From contig NZ_JAUNTW010000005.1 in the NCBI RefSeq assembly GCF_030538495.1, positions 62,001-126,000 of the forward strand: 64,000 nucleotides of DNA, given 5' to 3'. Made by a program: the position numbers and the translations under genes. Below, piece after piece: positions 43,317-52,782 of this stretch (position 1 is its first letter; each line of letters starts with the position of its first letter). A model generated the notes under the pieces. That model saw nothing but the letters and a program-made list of their open reading frames with translations. It ran no database searches and was not told the DNA's origin. The stretch is from Paracoccus sp. (in: a-proteobacteria). Its GTDB lineage: Bacteria; Pseudomonadota; Alphaproteobacteria; Rhodobacterales; Rhodobacteraceae.

Positions 43317-44097
43317 GACCTGTTTCCTTTAGAAAATCAGTGATAATCGCGGCATGGGCCGCAGGCGTTTCGACGCAGGGGATATGCGCCGCATCCGGGA
43401 TCAGCGCGAAACGCGCACCGGGGATCAGGTCAGCGGTCGCACGGACCAGTTCCGGCGGTGTCGCGCCATCATGCGCGCCCGCGATGCACTGCACCGGCAG
43501 GGCCAGACCCGCCGCCGCATCGCGCAGATCGGCACCGGCAATCGCCTCGCAACAGGCGATGTATCCGCCCTTGGGCTGCCGGGCCAACATCCGCGACCAC
43601 GCCGCATCGCGCCCGGCACGGCGAAATTCAGGCGAAAACCAGCGGTCCATCGTCGGAACCGCGATACTGGCCAACCCTTCGGCGCGGATCATGGCGATGC
43701 GGTCCCGCCACATCTGCGGTTCACCGATTTTTGCGGCCGAATTGGAAACCACCAAACCCGCCAACAGGCCCGGATACCGCGCGGCCAGATCCATTCCGAT
43801 CAGCCCGCCAATCGACAAGCCGACAAAGACCGGACGCGTCAACCGCAGATGCGCAATCAGCGCAGCGGCATCATCGGCCAGCGTAGATATGCGATAGGGA
43901 CCGTCGTTTTCGCGCGACAATCCATGGCCGCGTTTGTCATAACGCACCAACCGCAGCCCCGCAGGCAGATGCGGGATCAACGCGTCCCACACCCGAAAAT
44001 CCGTGCCGAGTGAATTGGAAAAAATCAGCGCCGGGGCGTCCTGCGGTCCCTGATCCGCGATGTGCAGATCGGTGCCATTCAATGCAACGGTAAGCAT
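43309..44097 (-). CDS. pcaD: 3-oxoadipate enol-lactonase
   Basis: 262 residues from ATG 44097, preceded by AGGAAAGG; an ATG 12 codons earlier lacks this. Alpha/beta hydrolase that opens 3-oxoadipate enol-lactone to 3-oxoadipate. Visible: VRYDKRGHGLS, the nucleophile elbow VFVGLSIGGLIGMDLA (serine), IAGAHDGATPPELV (aspartate) and IPDAAHIPCVETP (histidine). Length is normal. In this operon it follows CatC chemically. The start lies 57 bp after benK and the end overlaps the BKACE gene. Confidence 0.93.
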   Translation of the reverse strand: MLTVALNGTDLHIADQGPQDAPALIFSNSLGTDFRVWDALIPHLPAGLRLVRYDKRGHGLSRENDGPYRISTLADDAAALIAHLRLTRPVFVGLSIGGLIGMDLAARYPGLLAGLVVSNSAAKIGEPQMWRDRIAMIRAEGLASIAVPTMDRWFSPEFRRAGRDAAWSRMLARQPKGGYIACCEAIAGADLRDAAAGLALPVQCIAGAHDGATPPELVRATADLIPGARFALIPDAAHIPCVETPAAHAAIITDFLKETGHV

Positions 44098-44154
44098 GGC
44101 GAAACCTTTCCTGATGATCCCCTGCACAGCCATTCTGCGCAGGGGATAGGATTT

Positions 44155-45480
44155 TTATTCAGCCGCAACAGGGACTTGCTGGGTCTGGCGGGTATTCGCC
44201 ATGGCGAACACGATCATCGCCACGGCCGACACCGCCGCCGGGATCGCAAAGATCAAAAAGTTCTCGCGCAGCGGCAATTGTTGCGCCAACAGGAACCCGC
44301 CCATGGTCGGCCCGACGATGGCCCCGATCCGCCCCACGCCCGACGCCCAGCCCAGACCCGCGCCACGCACCGACAGATCATAAAGCTGCGCGACACTGGC
44401 ATAGAGCAGGATCTGCGTCCCAATCGTCGTGGCCCCGGCGACAAAGATCAGCGCGAACAGCAGCCCGGCATTCGGCGCAAATCCGATCATCGCAATCGAC
44501 AGCGTGGCGATGGCAAAGAACGCAACCACCACACGCGGCAACCCGAACCGATCACCCAGACGACCGCCCATAATCGCGCCCAGCATCCCGCCAAAGTTCA
44601 GCGAGAACAGGCTCAGCAGGCTGGCGCGTTCGGCGTATCCGGCTTCTTGCAGCACTTTGGGCAGCCAGGACGACAGCAGGTAAACCAGCAGCAGACAGCA
44701 GAAAAACGACACCCACAGCATCATCGTGCGCAGGGTGCGGTTGTGGCGGAACAGTTCGACCACCGACGCGGATTTGCCCTTGGATTCGGTGAACACCAGC
44801 TGCGCATCAGCCGGGACGCTGGGGTCGATCTTGGCGAAAATGCGGCGCGCTTCGTCGGTTTTGCCCTGCCGGATCAGAAAGCCCAGCGATTCCGGCAAAC
44901 GCATCAGCACAACCGGCAACAGCAGCAGCGGCAGCGCAGCGATCCAGAACATCGGTTGCCAGCCAAAGCTGGGGATCAAGCCAATGCCCAGACCCGCCGC
45001 GACCATCCCGCCTACGGAATAGCCCGAAAACATGATCGCAACCATCGTGCCACGCAGGCGTTTGGGCGCGTATTCGTTCATCAGCGCCACGGCATTCGGC
45101 ATCAACCCGCCGCATCCCAGACCTGCCAGAAAGCGGAAAATCTTAAACTGTTCAGGGGTTTGCGCGAATCCGGTGATCACCGTCGCCGTGGTAAACAGGG
45201 CAAAACTGATCGCAACGCCCTTTTTGCGGCCAATTTTATCGGCCAGCGACCCGAAAATCAGCGCGCCGAACATCATCCCGAACAACGCCCAGGCCTGCAA
45301 CGCACCAGCCTGCGGCTTGGTCAGGCCCCATTCGGAAATCAGCGTCGGCAGCACCGTGCCGGCGACAAACACATCATATCCATCCACAATCAGCAGCACG
45401 CCGCACAGCGCCACCACCATCCATTGAAAGCGACCGAACGGGCTGCGGTCGATCGCCTCGCTGACATCTATTGTTCGCAT
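44155..45480 (-). CDS. benK: Aromatic acid:H+ symporter of the MFS (BenK/PcaK family)
   Basis: 441 residues, twelve predicted helices. AAHS-family markers are DGYDVFVAGTVLPTL in helix 1 (the DGxD motif needed for aromatic acid transport), GSLADKIGRKKG in the loop between helices 2 and 3 and GGRLGDRFGLPR in the corresponding C-terminal loop. It probably imports benzoate with protons. Located between benD and pcaD, which fits benzoate; 4-hydroxybenzoate or other aromatic acids are possible. AGGGAGGAGG precedes the start. Confidence 0.9.
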   Translation of the reverse strand: MRTIDVSEAIDRSPFGRFQWMVVALCGVLLIVDGYDVFVAGTVLPTLISEWGLTKPQAGALQAWALFGMMFGALIFGSLADKIGRKKGVAISFALFTTATVITGFAQTPEQFKIFRFLAGLGCGGLMPNAVALMNEYAPKRLRGTMVAIMFSGYSVGGMVAAGLGIGLIPSFGWQPMFWIAALPLLLLPVVLMRLPESLGFLIRQGKTDEARRIFAKIDPSVPADAQLVFTESKGKSASVVELFRHNRTLRTMMLWVSFFCCLLLVYLLSSWLPKVLQEAGYAERASLLSLFSLNFGGMLGAIMGGRLGDRFGLPRVVVAFFAIATLSIAMIGFAPNAGLLFALIFVAGATTIGTQILLYASVAQLYDLSVRGAGLGWASGVGRIGAIVGPTMGGFLLAQQLPLRENFLIFAIPAAVSAVAMIVFAMANTRQTQQVPVAAE

Positions 45481-45519
45481 TTTGGGTTCCTCCTCCCTTG
45501 AAATCAGTGGGGCCGGGCG

Positions 45520-46299
45520 TCAGCCCAGATCGCCCCCAGCCACCGGCAGGATGCTGCCGGTGATGTAGCCCGCCTCGTCCGACGCCAGAAACAGGATCGG
45601 GGCGACCTGTTCGTCGATGGTGCCGTAACGATGCATAAAGGCTGATTGCTTGACCTGCTGAACGGCCTCGGCCATCCACGCCTGTTCCTCGGCCGTATCG
45701 CCCGCTGCGTTGCGGGGGATGCGGCGGGGCGGGGCCTCGGTCCCGCCGGGGGCGGTCGCGACGACGCGGATATTGCGGCCCGCCATTTCCATGGCCAGCG
45801 ATTGCGTGATCGCGTTGATGCCGCCCTTGGCCGCGGAATAGGGGACGCGGTGAATCCCGCGCGTGGCATTGGATGACACGTTCACGATGGTGCCGCCGCC
45901 GCGCTGAAACAGATGCGGCAGAACCGCGTGACAGCCATACAGCGTCGGCATCAGCGACCGGCGGATCTCGGCGTCGATCTGATCGGGTTCAAACGCATCA
46001 AAGGGCCGCATACGGATCGCGCCACCGACATTGTTAATCAAAATGTCGATGCCGCCGAACTGATCTGCGGCATGGGCCATGGCCGCCGCCGCCCCGTCCC
46101 ATGTTTCCAGATCCGCGATGAAGCCTATGCCGCCCGCATCTGCCGCAACCTCGGTCACGAAATCGGCGCGGTCCACGAACAGCACGCGGCCCCCTTCGGC
46201 GGCGGCGCGGGTGGCGACGTTCAGGCCAATCCCCTGCGCTGCGCCGGTAACGACCAGCACCTTACCGGCAAAGCGTCCGTCAAACACCCGGCCACTCAT
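45520..46299 (-). CDS. benD: Benzoate diol dehydrogenase (1,6-dihydroxycyclohexa-2,4-diene-1-carboxylate dehydrogenase)
   Basis: 259 residues from ATG 46299, which overlaps the benC stop as ATGA; the open frame upstream is in benC. Short-chain dehydrogenase: VLVVTGAAQGIGLNVAT (NAD site), ILINNVGGAIR, IVNVSSNATRG (catalytic serine) and VPYSAAKGGINAI (YxxxK). It oxidises the benzoate cis-diol to catechol with CO2 release, giving NADH. Position directly after benABC confirms the assignment among SDR enzymes. Confidence 0.94.
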   Translation of the reverse strand: MSGRVFDGRFAGKVLVVTGAAQGIGLNVATRAAAEGGRVLFVDRADFVTEVAADAGGIGFIADLETWDGAAAAMAHAADQFGGIDILINNVGGAIRMRPFDAFEPDQIDAEIRRSLMPTLYGCHAVLPHLFQRGGGTIVNVSSNATRGIHRVPYSAAKGGINAITQSLAMEMAGRNIRVVATAPGGTEAPPRRIPRNAAGDTAEEQAWMAEAVQQVKQSAFMHRYGTIDEQVAPILFLASDEAGYITGSILPVAGGDLG

Positions 46300-47318
46300 G
46301 CGCTGGCCTTTAACGGTTCGTTCGGCGTGAACTTTTCGTAATGGAAGCTGGCGGGCTGAGCGCCGGTCTGATCCAGATAACCGCGCACCGCGTCCACCAT
46401 GGCGGGCGGGCCGCACAGATACAGATCGAACCCGTCCGGTTCCAGATCATCCGGCATGTGCTGCGTGACCCAGCCTTTGCGCGGATGGGTGGACGCGTCC
46501 TCGGCCACGACGGTGGCATAGGTGAAGCCCGGCAAACGCGCGGTATAGGCGTCGATCTGATCGACCAGCACCAGATCCAGATCGCGCGTGACGCCGTAAA
46601 TCAGATGCACCTTTTGCGTCGATCCGGCGCGGGCCATGACCTCAAGCATCGACAGGAACGGCGCCAGCCCCGTGCCGCCCGCCAGCATCAGCACTGGACG
46701 GTTTGGATCGCGCAAATAAAAACTGCCCAGAGGCCCGGTCAGACCCAGCGGTTCGCCCACCGATGCGCCGGTCAGCCACCGGCTCATGATGCCGCCGGGG
46801 ATGGTTTTGATCAGAAAGCTGATGCGGTTTTCCCCCGGCGCGTTGCTGAAGGAATAGCTGCGGCTGACGCCTGTGCCCGGCACGTCGATATTGACATATT
46901 GGCCGGGCAGGAAGGTGGGCGCCGTGGCGCCCATATCCAATTCCAGAACAAAGGCCGCATCGCCATGCGGCGCGACCCCTGCGACGGTGGCAGCAAAGCG
47001 TTGCTGCCCCGTCTTGCAGGCGGTCGATGTGGTGGGGACCGTCAGCACGCAATCGCTGCTGACCCGCATCTGGCAGGTCAGAACCTGACCTTCCGCGGCT
47101 TCGTCATCGGTCAGCGCGTCCTCGATAAAGTCATCGCCCAGATCGTAAACCCCGCTTTCGGCGCGGCATTTGCAGGTGCCGCACACGCCGTCGGAACAAT
47201 CCATCGGCAGGTTGATCTTGTGACGATATGCGGCATCCAGAACCGTTTCGCCGGCGTTGCAGTCGATGATGCGCGTCACCCCGTCTTCGAAATTCAGCGC
47301 GATGTTATAGCTGGACAT
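46296..47318 (-). CDS. benC: Benzoate 1,2-dioxygenase reductase component
   Basis: 340 residues. N-terminal plant-type [2Fe-2S] ferredoxin domain (CSDGVCGTCKCRAESG plus a fourth cysteine in VLTCQMR), FAD-binding domain (GVSRSYSFSNAPGE) and NAD-binding domain (LMLAGGTGLAPFLSM, HLIYGVTRDLDLVL). It passes electrons from NADH to the BenAB oxygenase. It lies 27 bp after benB and overlaps benD. Confidence 0.95.
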   Translation of the reverse strand: MSSYNIALNFEDGVTRIIDCNAGETVLDAAYRHKINLPMDCSDGVCGTCKCRAESGVYDLGDDFIEDALTDDEAAEGQVLTCQMRVSSDCVLTVPTTSTACKTGQQRFAATVAGVAPHGDAAFVLELDMGATAPTFLPGQYVNIDVPGTGVSRSYSFSNAPGENRISFLIKTIPGGIMSRWLTGASVGEPLGLTGPLGSFYLRDPNRPVLMLAGGTGLAPFLSMLEVMARAGSTQKVHLIYGVTRDLDLVLVDQIDAYTARLPGFTYATVVAEDASTHPRKGWVTQHMPDDLEPDGFDLYLCGPPAMVDAVRGYLDQTGAQPASFHYEKFTPNEPLKASA

Positions 47319-47345
47319 GGCCCCCTCCCTTGGGTTGTCCGGCGG

Positions 47346-47834
47346 TCAGACGTGGTAAACGTCGATGACCTGCCGGATATAGTCGTTTTTCAGGACGATC
47401 TTTTTCGACGAAATCAGCAGCCCGTCGCCATCCCGGCGCAGCGTGACAAACATGGTGCCAAAGAACTGGTCCGTGGTGTTGTAACGCTGGTTCATCGTGT
47501 GGAAATTGTAACGGACATCCACATGATCGCCGCGATCCTCGATCACCTCGACATTGGTGACGGAATGGCTGGTGCGGGGTTCGGGGGTCGATGCGCCGGA
47601 TCGTTCGGTTTCGATGCGGAACACGCGATCCTCAAGCCCGTCGCGATTGGGGTAATACATCAGCGAAATTTCCGATTGCGGATCTTCGGTGATGGCGTCG
47701 TTGTCATCCCATGCGGGCATCCAATAGGTCACGTCGGGGGCGTAACAGGCCAGCCAGTCATGCCATTGGCGATCGTCCAACAGGCGCGCTTCGCGATACA
47801 GGAAAGCGCAGATGGTTTCATAAGACAGGCTCAT
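47346..47834 (-). CDS. benB: Benzoate 1,2-dioxygenase small subunit
   Basis: 162 residues with the NTF2-like fold of ring-hydroxylating dioxygenase beta subunits: [37 protein letters not shown] and RSSSR-like C-terminal strands ending [20 protein letters not shown]. It has a structural role in the alpha3beta3 enzyme. The start overlaps the benA stop by 4 bp. Confidence 0.94.
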   Translation of the reverse strand: MSLSYETICAFLYREARLLDDRQWHDWLACYAPDVTYWMPAWDDNDAITEDPQSEISLMYYPNRDGLEDRVFRIETERSGASTPEPRTSHSVTNVEVIEDRGDHVDVRYNFHTMNQRYNTTDQFFGTMFVTLRRDGDGLLISSKKIVLKNDYIRQVIDVYHV

Positions 47835-49195
47835 TCCGCGGCCTCCTTGGGCTTGCGTTCGTCATCCAGTGCGGCCAGCATCACCTGCTGCCAATAGGCG
47901 TGCTGACGGACAAACAGGCCTTCATCCTCGGACCGTTCGCCGGACAGTTGCGGGTTCAGACCCATGCGCTTGGCGTTGTCATCGGGGCCGTCGATCCACA
48001 GCGGCGCACCGCGCGACATATCGTTCCACAGCGCGGCGGTCCCCATATAGGCCGTCTGACAGGACCGGAATTCTTCCAGATCGTCCGACGTCCCCATGCC
48101 GGAGACGTTAAAGAAATCCTCATACTGACGGATGCGCATGGCGCGGTTTTCGGCGCTTTCGCCTTTGGGGGCGAAACAGAAGATGCTGACTTCGGTCCGG
48201 TCCACGCTGATCGGGCGGATGACACGGATTTGCGTGGAAAACTGATCCATCAGGAACACGTTGGGATAGAGACCCAGATTCCGCGTTTGACCGACGATGA
48301 ATTCCGCACGATCCGCGCCCACACGGGCGGCGATTTCGTCGCGCTGCGACCAGACCGGGCGCACCTCGGGGTTCATCGCATTGGTCCACAGCAGGATATG
48401 GCCGTGGTCGAACCCGTAAACGCCAGCGACCGATTTCGACCAGCCGGATGCGTCAACGGCCTTGGTGCCTTCTTCTTTGCGGCGGCCCATCGTCGCCTGA
48501 TAGTTCCAGTGGACCGAGCTGACGTGATACCCGTCGCAGCCATTTTCCATCTGCAACTTCCAGTTGCCGTCATAGATATAGGACGAATTGCCGCGCAGCA
48601 CCTCCAGCCCGTCAGGGGCCTGATCGGCGATCTGGTCGATGATGACCTTGGTTTCGCCCAGATAATCGGACAGAGACGGCGAATTGGGGTTCAGGCTGCC
48701 GAACAGAAATCCGCGATAGCTTTCAAATTTCGCCACGCGCGTCAGATCATGCGATCCGTTGGTGTTGAACTGATCGGGATATTTGCTGGTCCGTTCGTCT
48801 TTGACCTTTAACAGCTTGCCGGTGTTGGAAAAAGTCCAGCCATGGAACGGGCAGGTAAAGCTGCCTTTGTTGCCATGTTTGCGCCGGCACAGCATCGCGC
48901 CGCGATGGGCGCAGGCATTGATGACCGCGTTCAGCGTGCCGGTTTTGTCGCGGGTGATGACGACGGGCTGACGCCCGATCCAGGTGGTGTAATAATCATT
49001 CACGCTGGGGATCTGGCTTTCATGCGCCAGATAAACCCAGTTCGATTCAAAGATGTGCTTCATCTCCATCTCGAACAGGTCGGGATTGGTGAAGATATCG
49101 CGGCGGCAACGGAAGGTGCCGGTTTCGGGGTTGTCCTCGACCGCATTGGCCAGCAGCTGGCCCAAATCGCGGGATGTGTCGATGATCGCAGACAT
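47831..49195 (-). CDS. benA: Benzoate 1,2-dioxygenase large subunit
   Basis: 454 residues. Rieske [2Fe-2S] site CAHRGAMLC...CPFHGW at about 91-116 and mononuclear iron site around residues 215-230 ([15 protein letters not shown]), with the bridging aspartate in this segment. The length and [16 protein letters not shown] region match benzoate/toluate dioxygenases. It adds O2 to benzoate to form the cis-diol carboxylate. benA begins 80 bp after catA on the same strand, so ben and cat genes probably share transcripts. Confidence 0.95.
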   Translation of the reverse strand: MSAIIDTSRDLGQLLANAVEDNPETGTFRCRRDIFTNPDLFEMEMKHIFESNWVYLAHESQIPSVNDYYTTWIGRQPVVITRDKTGTLNAVINACAHRGAMLCRRKHGNKGSFTCPFHGWTFSNTGKLLKVKDERTSKYPDQFNTNGSHDLTRVAKFESYRGFLFGSLNPNSPSLSDYLGETKVIIDQIADQAPDGLEVLRGNSSYIYDGNWKLQMENGCDGYHVSSVHWNYQATMGRRKEEGTKAVDASGWSKSVAGVYGFDHGHILLWTNAMNPEVRPVWSQRDEIAARVGADRAEFIVGQTRNLGLYPNVFLMDQFSTQIRVIRPISVDRTEVSIFCFAPKGESAENRAMRIRQYEDFFNVSGMGTSDDLEEFRSCQTAYMGTAALWNDMSRGAPLWIDGPDDNAKRMGLNPQLSGERSEDEGLFVRQHAYWQQVMLAALDDERKPKEAAE

Positions 49196-49275
49196 GGTTT
49201 CTCCTTGCAGGGGTCGCGGCTTGCGCCCCTGTCTGATGTCGGTGATTGTCGGGTGACGGGTGTGGGGCGGGGCGG

Positions 49276-50211
49276 TCAGGCGGCCGCGCGACGACGCTGT
49301 TCGTTGATCTGGTTGTCCACACCATCGACCAAGGCGGTCAGATAGATGTCGAATTCGATTTCAGCGAACGGACCGTTCAGATTATTGGCATGGATGCTTT
49401 CGTCATCCGAGCATTCGACGACCGCCGGAACCAGACCTTCGCGGGTGGCATAAGCAAAGTCATCGTCAATCAGCGGATCGCCTTCGATATTGATCTGGGT
49501 GGTCAGTTTGCGGTGGTTCGCGTCGCTGACAAAGAAATGGATATGCGCCGGACGCTGGCCGTGACGCCCCAAAGCTGTCAGCAGTTTTTCGGTCGGGCTG
49601 CCCGGCGGCACGCCATAACCCGACGGCAGGATCGACTGGAATTTGTAACGCCCATTGTCATCGGCAATGATCGTGCGGCGCATGTTGAAATCCGCCTGTT
49701 GGCCGGTCGGGTCGAAATGCGAATAAAACCCGCGCGTGTCGCAATGCCACACCTCGACCTTGGCGCCGGGCAGAGGCTTGCCATCCGCGCCATGCACCAC
49801 GCCGTGCATGATCAGCGTCTGACCCTCGGCCGCGCCATCGTCCAGACGGGCAAAGCCCACCGATTCCGGCGCACCGGCGACATAGAGCGGCCCTTCGATC
49901 GTGCGCGGCGTCGGGTTTTCGATGCCCAGTTCCGCGTCGATCGCGTCCAGCCGTTCGTCGATAAAGTGGTCCACCCCCAGACCCGGCGAAATCAGCCCGG
50001 CCTGACCCGCCGCGCCCAGATCGTTCAGCCACGCAACGCCGGTCCAGTATTCGTCGGGGGTGATGTTCAGGTCGTCAATCGCCCGGAACAGATCCGACAT
50101 CAGACGGTGGGTGATTTCCTTCATCCGGTCATTGCCGGATGCGCTGTTCAACCCGCTGAGTTCGCGCAGAAATTCCTGCACATCGGGGCGGTCAAAGATC
50201 TTTGCGGTCAT
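49276..50211 (-). CDS. catA: Catechol 1,2-dioxygenase
   Basis: 311 residues. Intradiol, Fe(III)-dependent dioxygenase that cleaves catechol to cis,cis-muconate. An N-terminal helical dimerisation domain ([20 protein letters not shown]) precedes the beta-sandwich; iron ligands are the tyrosines in the [20 protein letters not shown] and [17 protein letters not shown] regions and the two histidines in [13 protein letters not shown]. Length fits the family. It lies 60 bp after catC. Confidence 0.95.
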   Translation of the reverse strand: MTAKIFDRPDVQEFLRELSGLNSASGNDRMKEITHRLMSDLFRAIDDLNITPDEYWTGVAWLNDLGAAGQAGLISPGLGVDHFIDERLDAIDAELGIENPTPRTIEGPLYVAGAPESVGFARLDDGAAEGQTLIMHGVVHGADGKPLPGAKVEVWHCDTRGFYSHFDPTGQQADFNMRRTIIADDNGRYKFQSILPSGYGVPPGSPTEKLLTALGRHGQRPAHIHFFVSDANHRKLTTQINIEGDPLIDDDFAYATREGLVPAVVECSDDESIHANNLNGPFAEIEFDIYLTALVDGVDNQINEQRRRAAA

Positions 50212-50271
50212 GGTATCTCCTCCTTGGATGACCTTATGGGTGGCGCGGCTCCTCTACCGCGCCGGATGCGA

Positions 50272-50562
50272 TCAACGGTCGTCGTCGCGGATCGCGGACG
50301 GGTGCCGCAGCAGCGGCGCGACCGTGATTTTCATGAACGGAAACAGCGGCAGACCCGACAGGATCTGATGCAATTCGGTGTTATCCTGAACGTCCAGAAT
50401 GCTGATATTGGCGTATTCGCCGGCAATGCGCCAAATGTGGCGCCATTTGCCCGATGCCTGCAATTCCTGGGAATAGGCTTTTTCGCGGGCCAGAATATCG
50501 GCCAGCTGATCGGCGGGCAGATCGCGGGGGATGGTCACTTCCATGCGCACATGAAACAGCAT
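50272..50562 (-). CDS. catC: Muconolactone delta-isomerase
   Basis: 96 residues, the typical length. It isomerises muconolactone to 3-oxoadipate enol-lactone. Recognised by MLFHVRMEVTIPRDLPADQL at the start, SGKWRHIWRIAGEYANISI in the middle and LHQILSGLPLFPFMKI near the end. It is only 3 bp downstream of catB and upstream of catA. Confidence 0.95.
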   Translation of the reverse strand: MLFHVRMEVTIPRDLPADQLADILAREKAYSQELQASGKWRHIWRIAGEYANISILDVQDNTELHQILSGLPLFPFMKITVAPLLRHPSAIRDDDR

Positions 50563-50565
50563 CGC

Positions 50566-51732
50566 TTATCCTTTCCGGTCAAAGCCGTTGCGGGCGAAGG
50601 CCGCCACGCGGTCATCGTCCAGATCAATCCCCAGACCGGGACCATCCGGCACGGTCAGTTCAAAATCGCGGTAATCCAGCGGGGTTTTCAGAATGTCCTC
50701 GGTCAGCAGCAGCGGGCCGAACAGTTCGGTCCCCCATTGCAGATGCGGGAATGTCGCAAAGGTGTGGGCGGAAATGATCGTGCCAACCGCGCCTTCCAGC
50801 ATCGTGCCACCGTAAAGGCCGATCCCCGCCGCATCCGCAATCGCCGCCACCCGCAGCGCCGCAAAGGCCCCGCCCGATTGTTCCAATTTGACCGCGAACA
50901 CATCCGCGCCGCTGTTCCGCGCGATCTGAAAGGCTGAATCCGGCCCGGTCAGCGATTCATCGGCCATCAGCGCAACCGGGAACCGCCGCACCAACCGGCC
51001 CAGACCCGCGGCCTGCGCGACCGGCTGTTCCACCAATTCGCACCCCGCATCGGCCAGAGCCGCCATGCCAAAGGCCGCATCGGTTTCCGACCACGCCATG
51101 TTGACATCCACCCGCACCGCGCCGCGATCGCCCAAAGCGCGCTTGATCGCCGCGACATGGGCCACATCATCAGCCACCGGGCGCGCGCCGATCTTCAGCT
51201 TGAAAATCCGGTGACGGCGCGCGGCCAGCATCTGTTCGGCCTCGTCAATGTCGCGGGCGGTGTCGCCCGATGCCAGCGTCCACGCGACCGGCAGCCGATC
51301 CCGGCGGCGACCGCCCAGCAATTCGCTGACCGGCAGGCCCACCCGTTTGCCCTGCGCATCCAAGAGCGCCGTTTCAATCGCAGATTTGGCAAAGCGGTTG
51401 TCCTTGACCATCTTGCCGATGCGATCTGTGAGCGCCGCGATCCGCGTGGCGTCCTGCCCGATCATCAAGGGCGCGACATAGCGGTCAATCGCCAGCTTCA
51501 TCCCTTCGGGGCTTTCGCCGCAATAGGCCAGCCCGCCGATGGTTGTGCCTTCGCCGATCCCGGTGATCCCGTCGCTGCAATGCAACCGGACCAGCATCAG
51601 CGTCTGGCCGTTCATGGTGGCCACCGACAGCTTATGCGGGCGGATGGTGGGCAGATCGACCAGCAGCGTTTCGACCCGTTCGATCACGGGGGCGTCGTGC
51701 GTGGTCAGGGGGTGTGTGATGTGCGTGTTCAT
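50566..51732 (-). CDS. catB: Muconate cycloisomerase
   Basis: 388 residues. Enolase-superfamily enzyme converting cis,cis-muconate to muconolactone. The catalytic lysine pair is in FKLKIGARPV, metal ligands are in VRVDVNMAWSE, CELVEQPV and LMADESLTGP, and a second lysine is in FAVKLEQSGG. N-terminal capping domain contains the 20s and 50s loops (GEGTTIGGLAYCGESPE). It is the first gene of the ben/cat block and is divergent from catR. Confidence 0.95.
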   Translation of the reverse strand: MNTHITHPLTTHDAPVIERVETLLVDLPTIRPHKLSVATMNGQTLMLVRLHCSDGITGIGEGTTIGGLAYCGESPEGMKLAIDRYVAPLMIGQDATRIAALTDRIGKMVKDNRFAKSAIETALLDAQGKRVGLPVSELLGGRRRDRLPVAWTLASGDTARDIDEAEQMLAARRHRIFKLKIGARPVADDVAHVAAIKRALGDRGAVRVDVNMAWSETDAAFGMAALADAGCELVEQPVAQAAGLGRLVRRFPVALMADESLTGPDSAFQIARNSGADVFAVKLEQSGGAFAALRVAAIADAAGIGLYGGTMLEGAVGTIISAHTFATFPHLQWGTELFGPLLLTEDILKTPLDYRDFELTVPDGPGLGIDLDDDRVAAFARNGFDRKG

Positions 51733-51782
51733 GGGTTAAACCTGCGCGCAGTTTTGTATCGCGTCCAACATCATTTGCGTCT

Positions 51783-51803
51783 GGTATAATACCGAAAAGG
51801 TAT
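51783..51803. promoter_or_regulatory. CatR/BenM-type operator upstream of catB
   Basis: ATAC-N7-GTAT at 51789-51803 is an exact match to the BenM/CatM/CatR recognition sequence. GGTAT at 51783-51787 adds a third half-site, so GGTAT-A-ATACC and ATAC-N7-GTAT overlap. It lies 51 bp upstream of catB and 62 bp from catR, the normal place for LysR-type activation of catB and self-control of catR. Confidence 0.85.
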
Positions 51804-51848
51804 CGCAATGGATAAATCCTTGCGTTATCCTGATTTATGACAGGCCAG

Positions 51849-51863
51849 ATACCTTTCAGATCG
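51849..51863. promoter_or_regulatory. Weaker second CatR half-site
   Basis: ATAC-CTTTCAG-ATCG, a half-conserved form of the ATAC-N7-GTAT site, ending just before the catR start codon. It could be a secondary site involved in repression of catR. Only one half matches. Confidence 0.35.
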
Positions 51864-51864
51864 G

Positions 51865-52782
51865 ATGAAAATGATGGATTTACGACAGTTGCGCTATTTC
51901 ATTGCGGTGGCGCGGGAACGCAACTTCACCCGCGCGGCGGCACAATTGCACATCGCCCAGCCGCCCCTGTCGCGGCAAATCCAACTGCTGGAGGACGAAC
52001 TGGGCGTCACTTTGTTGATTCGCAGCGGGCGCCCGGTGCAACTGACCGATGCGGGGCGGGTGTTTTACGAACAGGCGTTGCAGGTCTTGGGCCGCGTGGA
52101 TCAGATGATCGACACGACCCGCCGCGTGGGGCGCAATCAGAACCGGGTGCTGTCGATCGGGTTTGTGGCGTCAACGCTGTATGGCGGGCTGCCGGCGCTT
52201 GTGCGCAAACTGCGCAGCAGCCAGCCCGATCTGGACATTCGCCTGTTGGAAATGCTGTCCACCCAACAGGTCGCCGCCTTGAAAGAGGGGCGCATCGATG
52301 TGGGCTTTGGACGCCTGCGCCACAGCGACCCCGGCGTGACCAGCACCACCTTGCGTCAGGAACGTCTGGCCGTGGCCCTGTCCCGCAGCGCCGAATTGGC
52401 GGGTGACACCGGCCCTGTGACGCTGTCGGAACTGGCCGGGCAGAAACTGATCATCTATCCCAAAGAGCCGCGCCCCAGTTACGCCGATTACATCCTGAAC
52501 CTGATCCGCAACGCCGACATCGACCCGGTCGAGGTCCAAGAGGTCCGCGAAATCCAAACCGCCCTCGGGCTGGTCGCGGCGGAATCCGGCATCTGCATCG
52601 TCCCCCTGTCCGCGCGGCAAATGCGGTCGGACGTTACCTATCGCCCGCTATCCGACCGGGCCGCCACATCCCCCATCATCATGACCCAACGCAGCGGCGA
52701 CACGTCCCCGATCCTGAACCAGATACGCGACATGATCACCGAAATTTATGCCGAAAAGCCGGCCTGGCTTGGCAGGAATTAA
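51865..52782 (+). CDS. catR: LysR-type regulator of benzoate/catechol degradation (CatR/CatM/BenM family)
   Basis: 305 residues; clustered ATGs at 51865, 51871 and 51874, and MDLRQLRYFIAVARE is the usual family start. Winged HTH: NFTRAAAQLHIAQPPLSRQI, QLLEDELGVTLL. The effector domain begins near VLSIGFVASTLYGGLPALVR and should bind cis,cis-muconate and/or benzoate. It is divergent from catB with an ATAC-N7-GTAT operator between. It is the only regulator next to ten catabolic genes, so it probably controls both ben and cat parts. The stop overlaps the convergent hsdR stop by 4 bp. Confidence 0.92.
   Translation: MKMMDLRQLRYFIAVARERNFTRAAAQLHIAQPPLSRQIQLLEDELGVTLLIRSGRPVQLTDAGRVFYEQALQVLGRVDQMIDTTRRVGRNQNRVLSIGFVASTLYGGLPALVRKLRSSQPDLDIRLLEMLSTQQVAALKEGRIDVGFGRLRHSDPGVTSTTLRQERLAVALSRSAELAGDTGPVTLSELAGQKLIIYPKEPRPSYADYILNLIRNADIDPVEVQEVREIQTALGLVAAESGICIVPLSARQMRSDVTYRPLSDRAATSPIIMTQRSGDTSPILNQIRDMITEIYAEKPAWLGRN

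Noticed and set aside
44062-45501. 479-codon plus-strand frame
   Set aside because: Antisense to benK, rich in Gln/His/Arg, no membrane segments or known motif.
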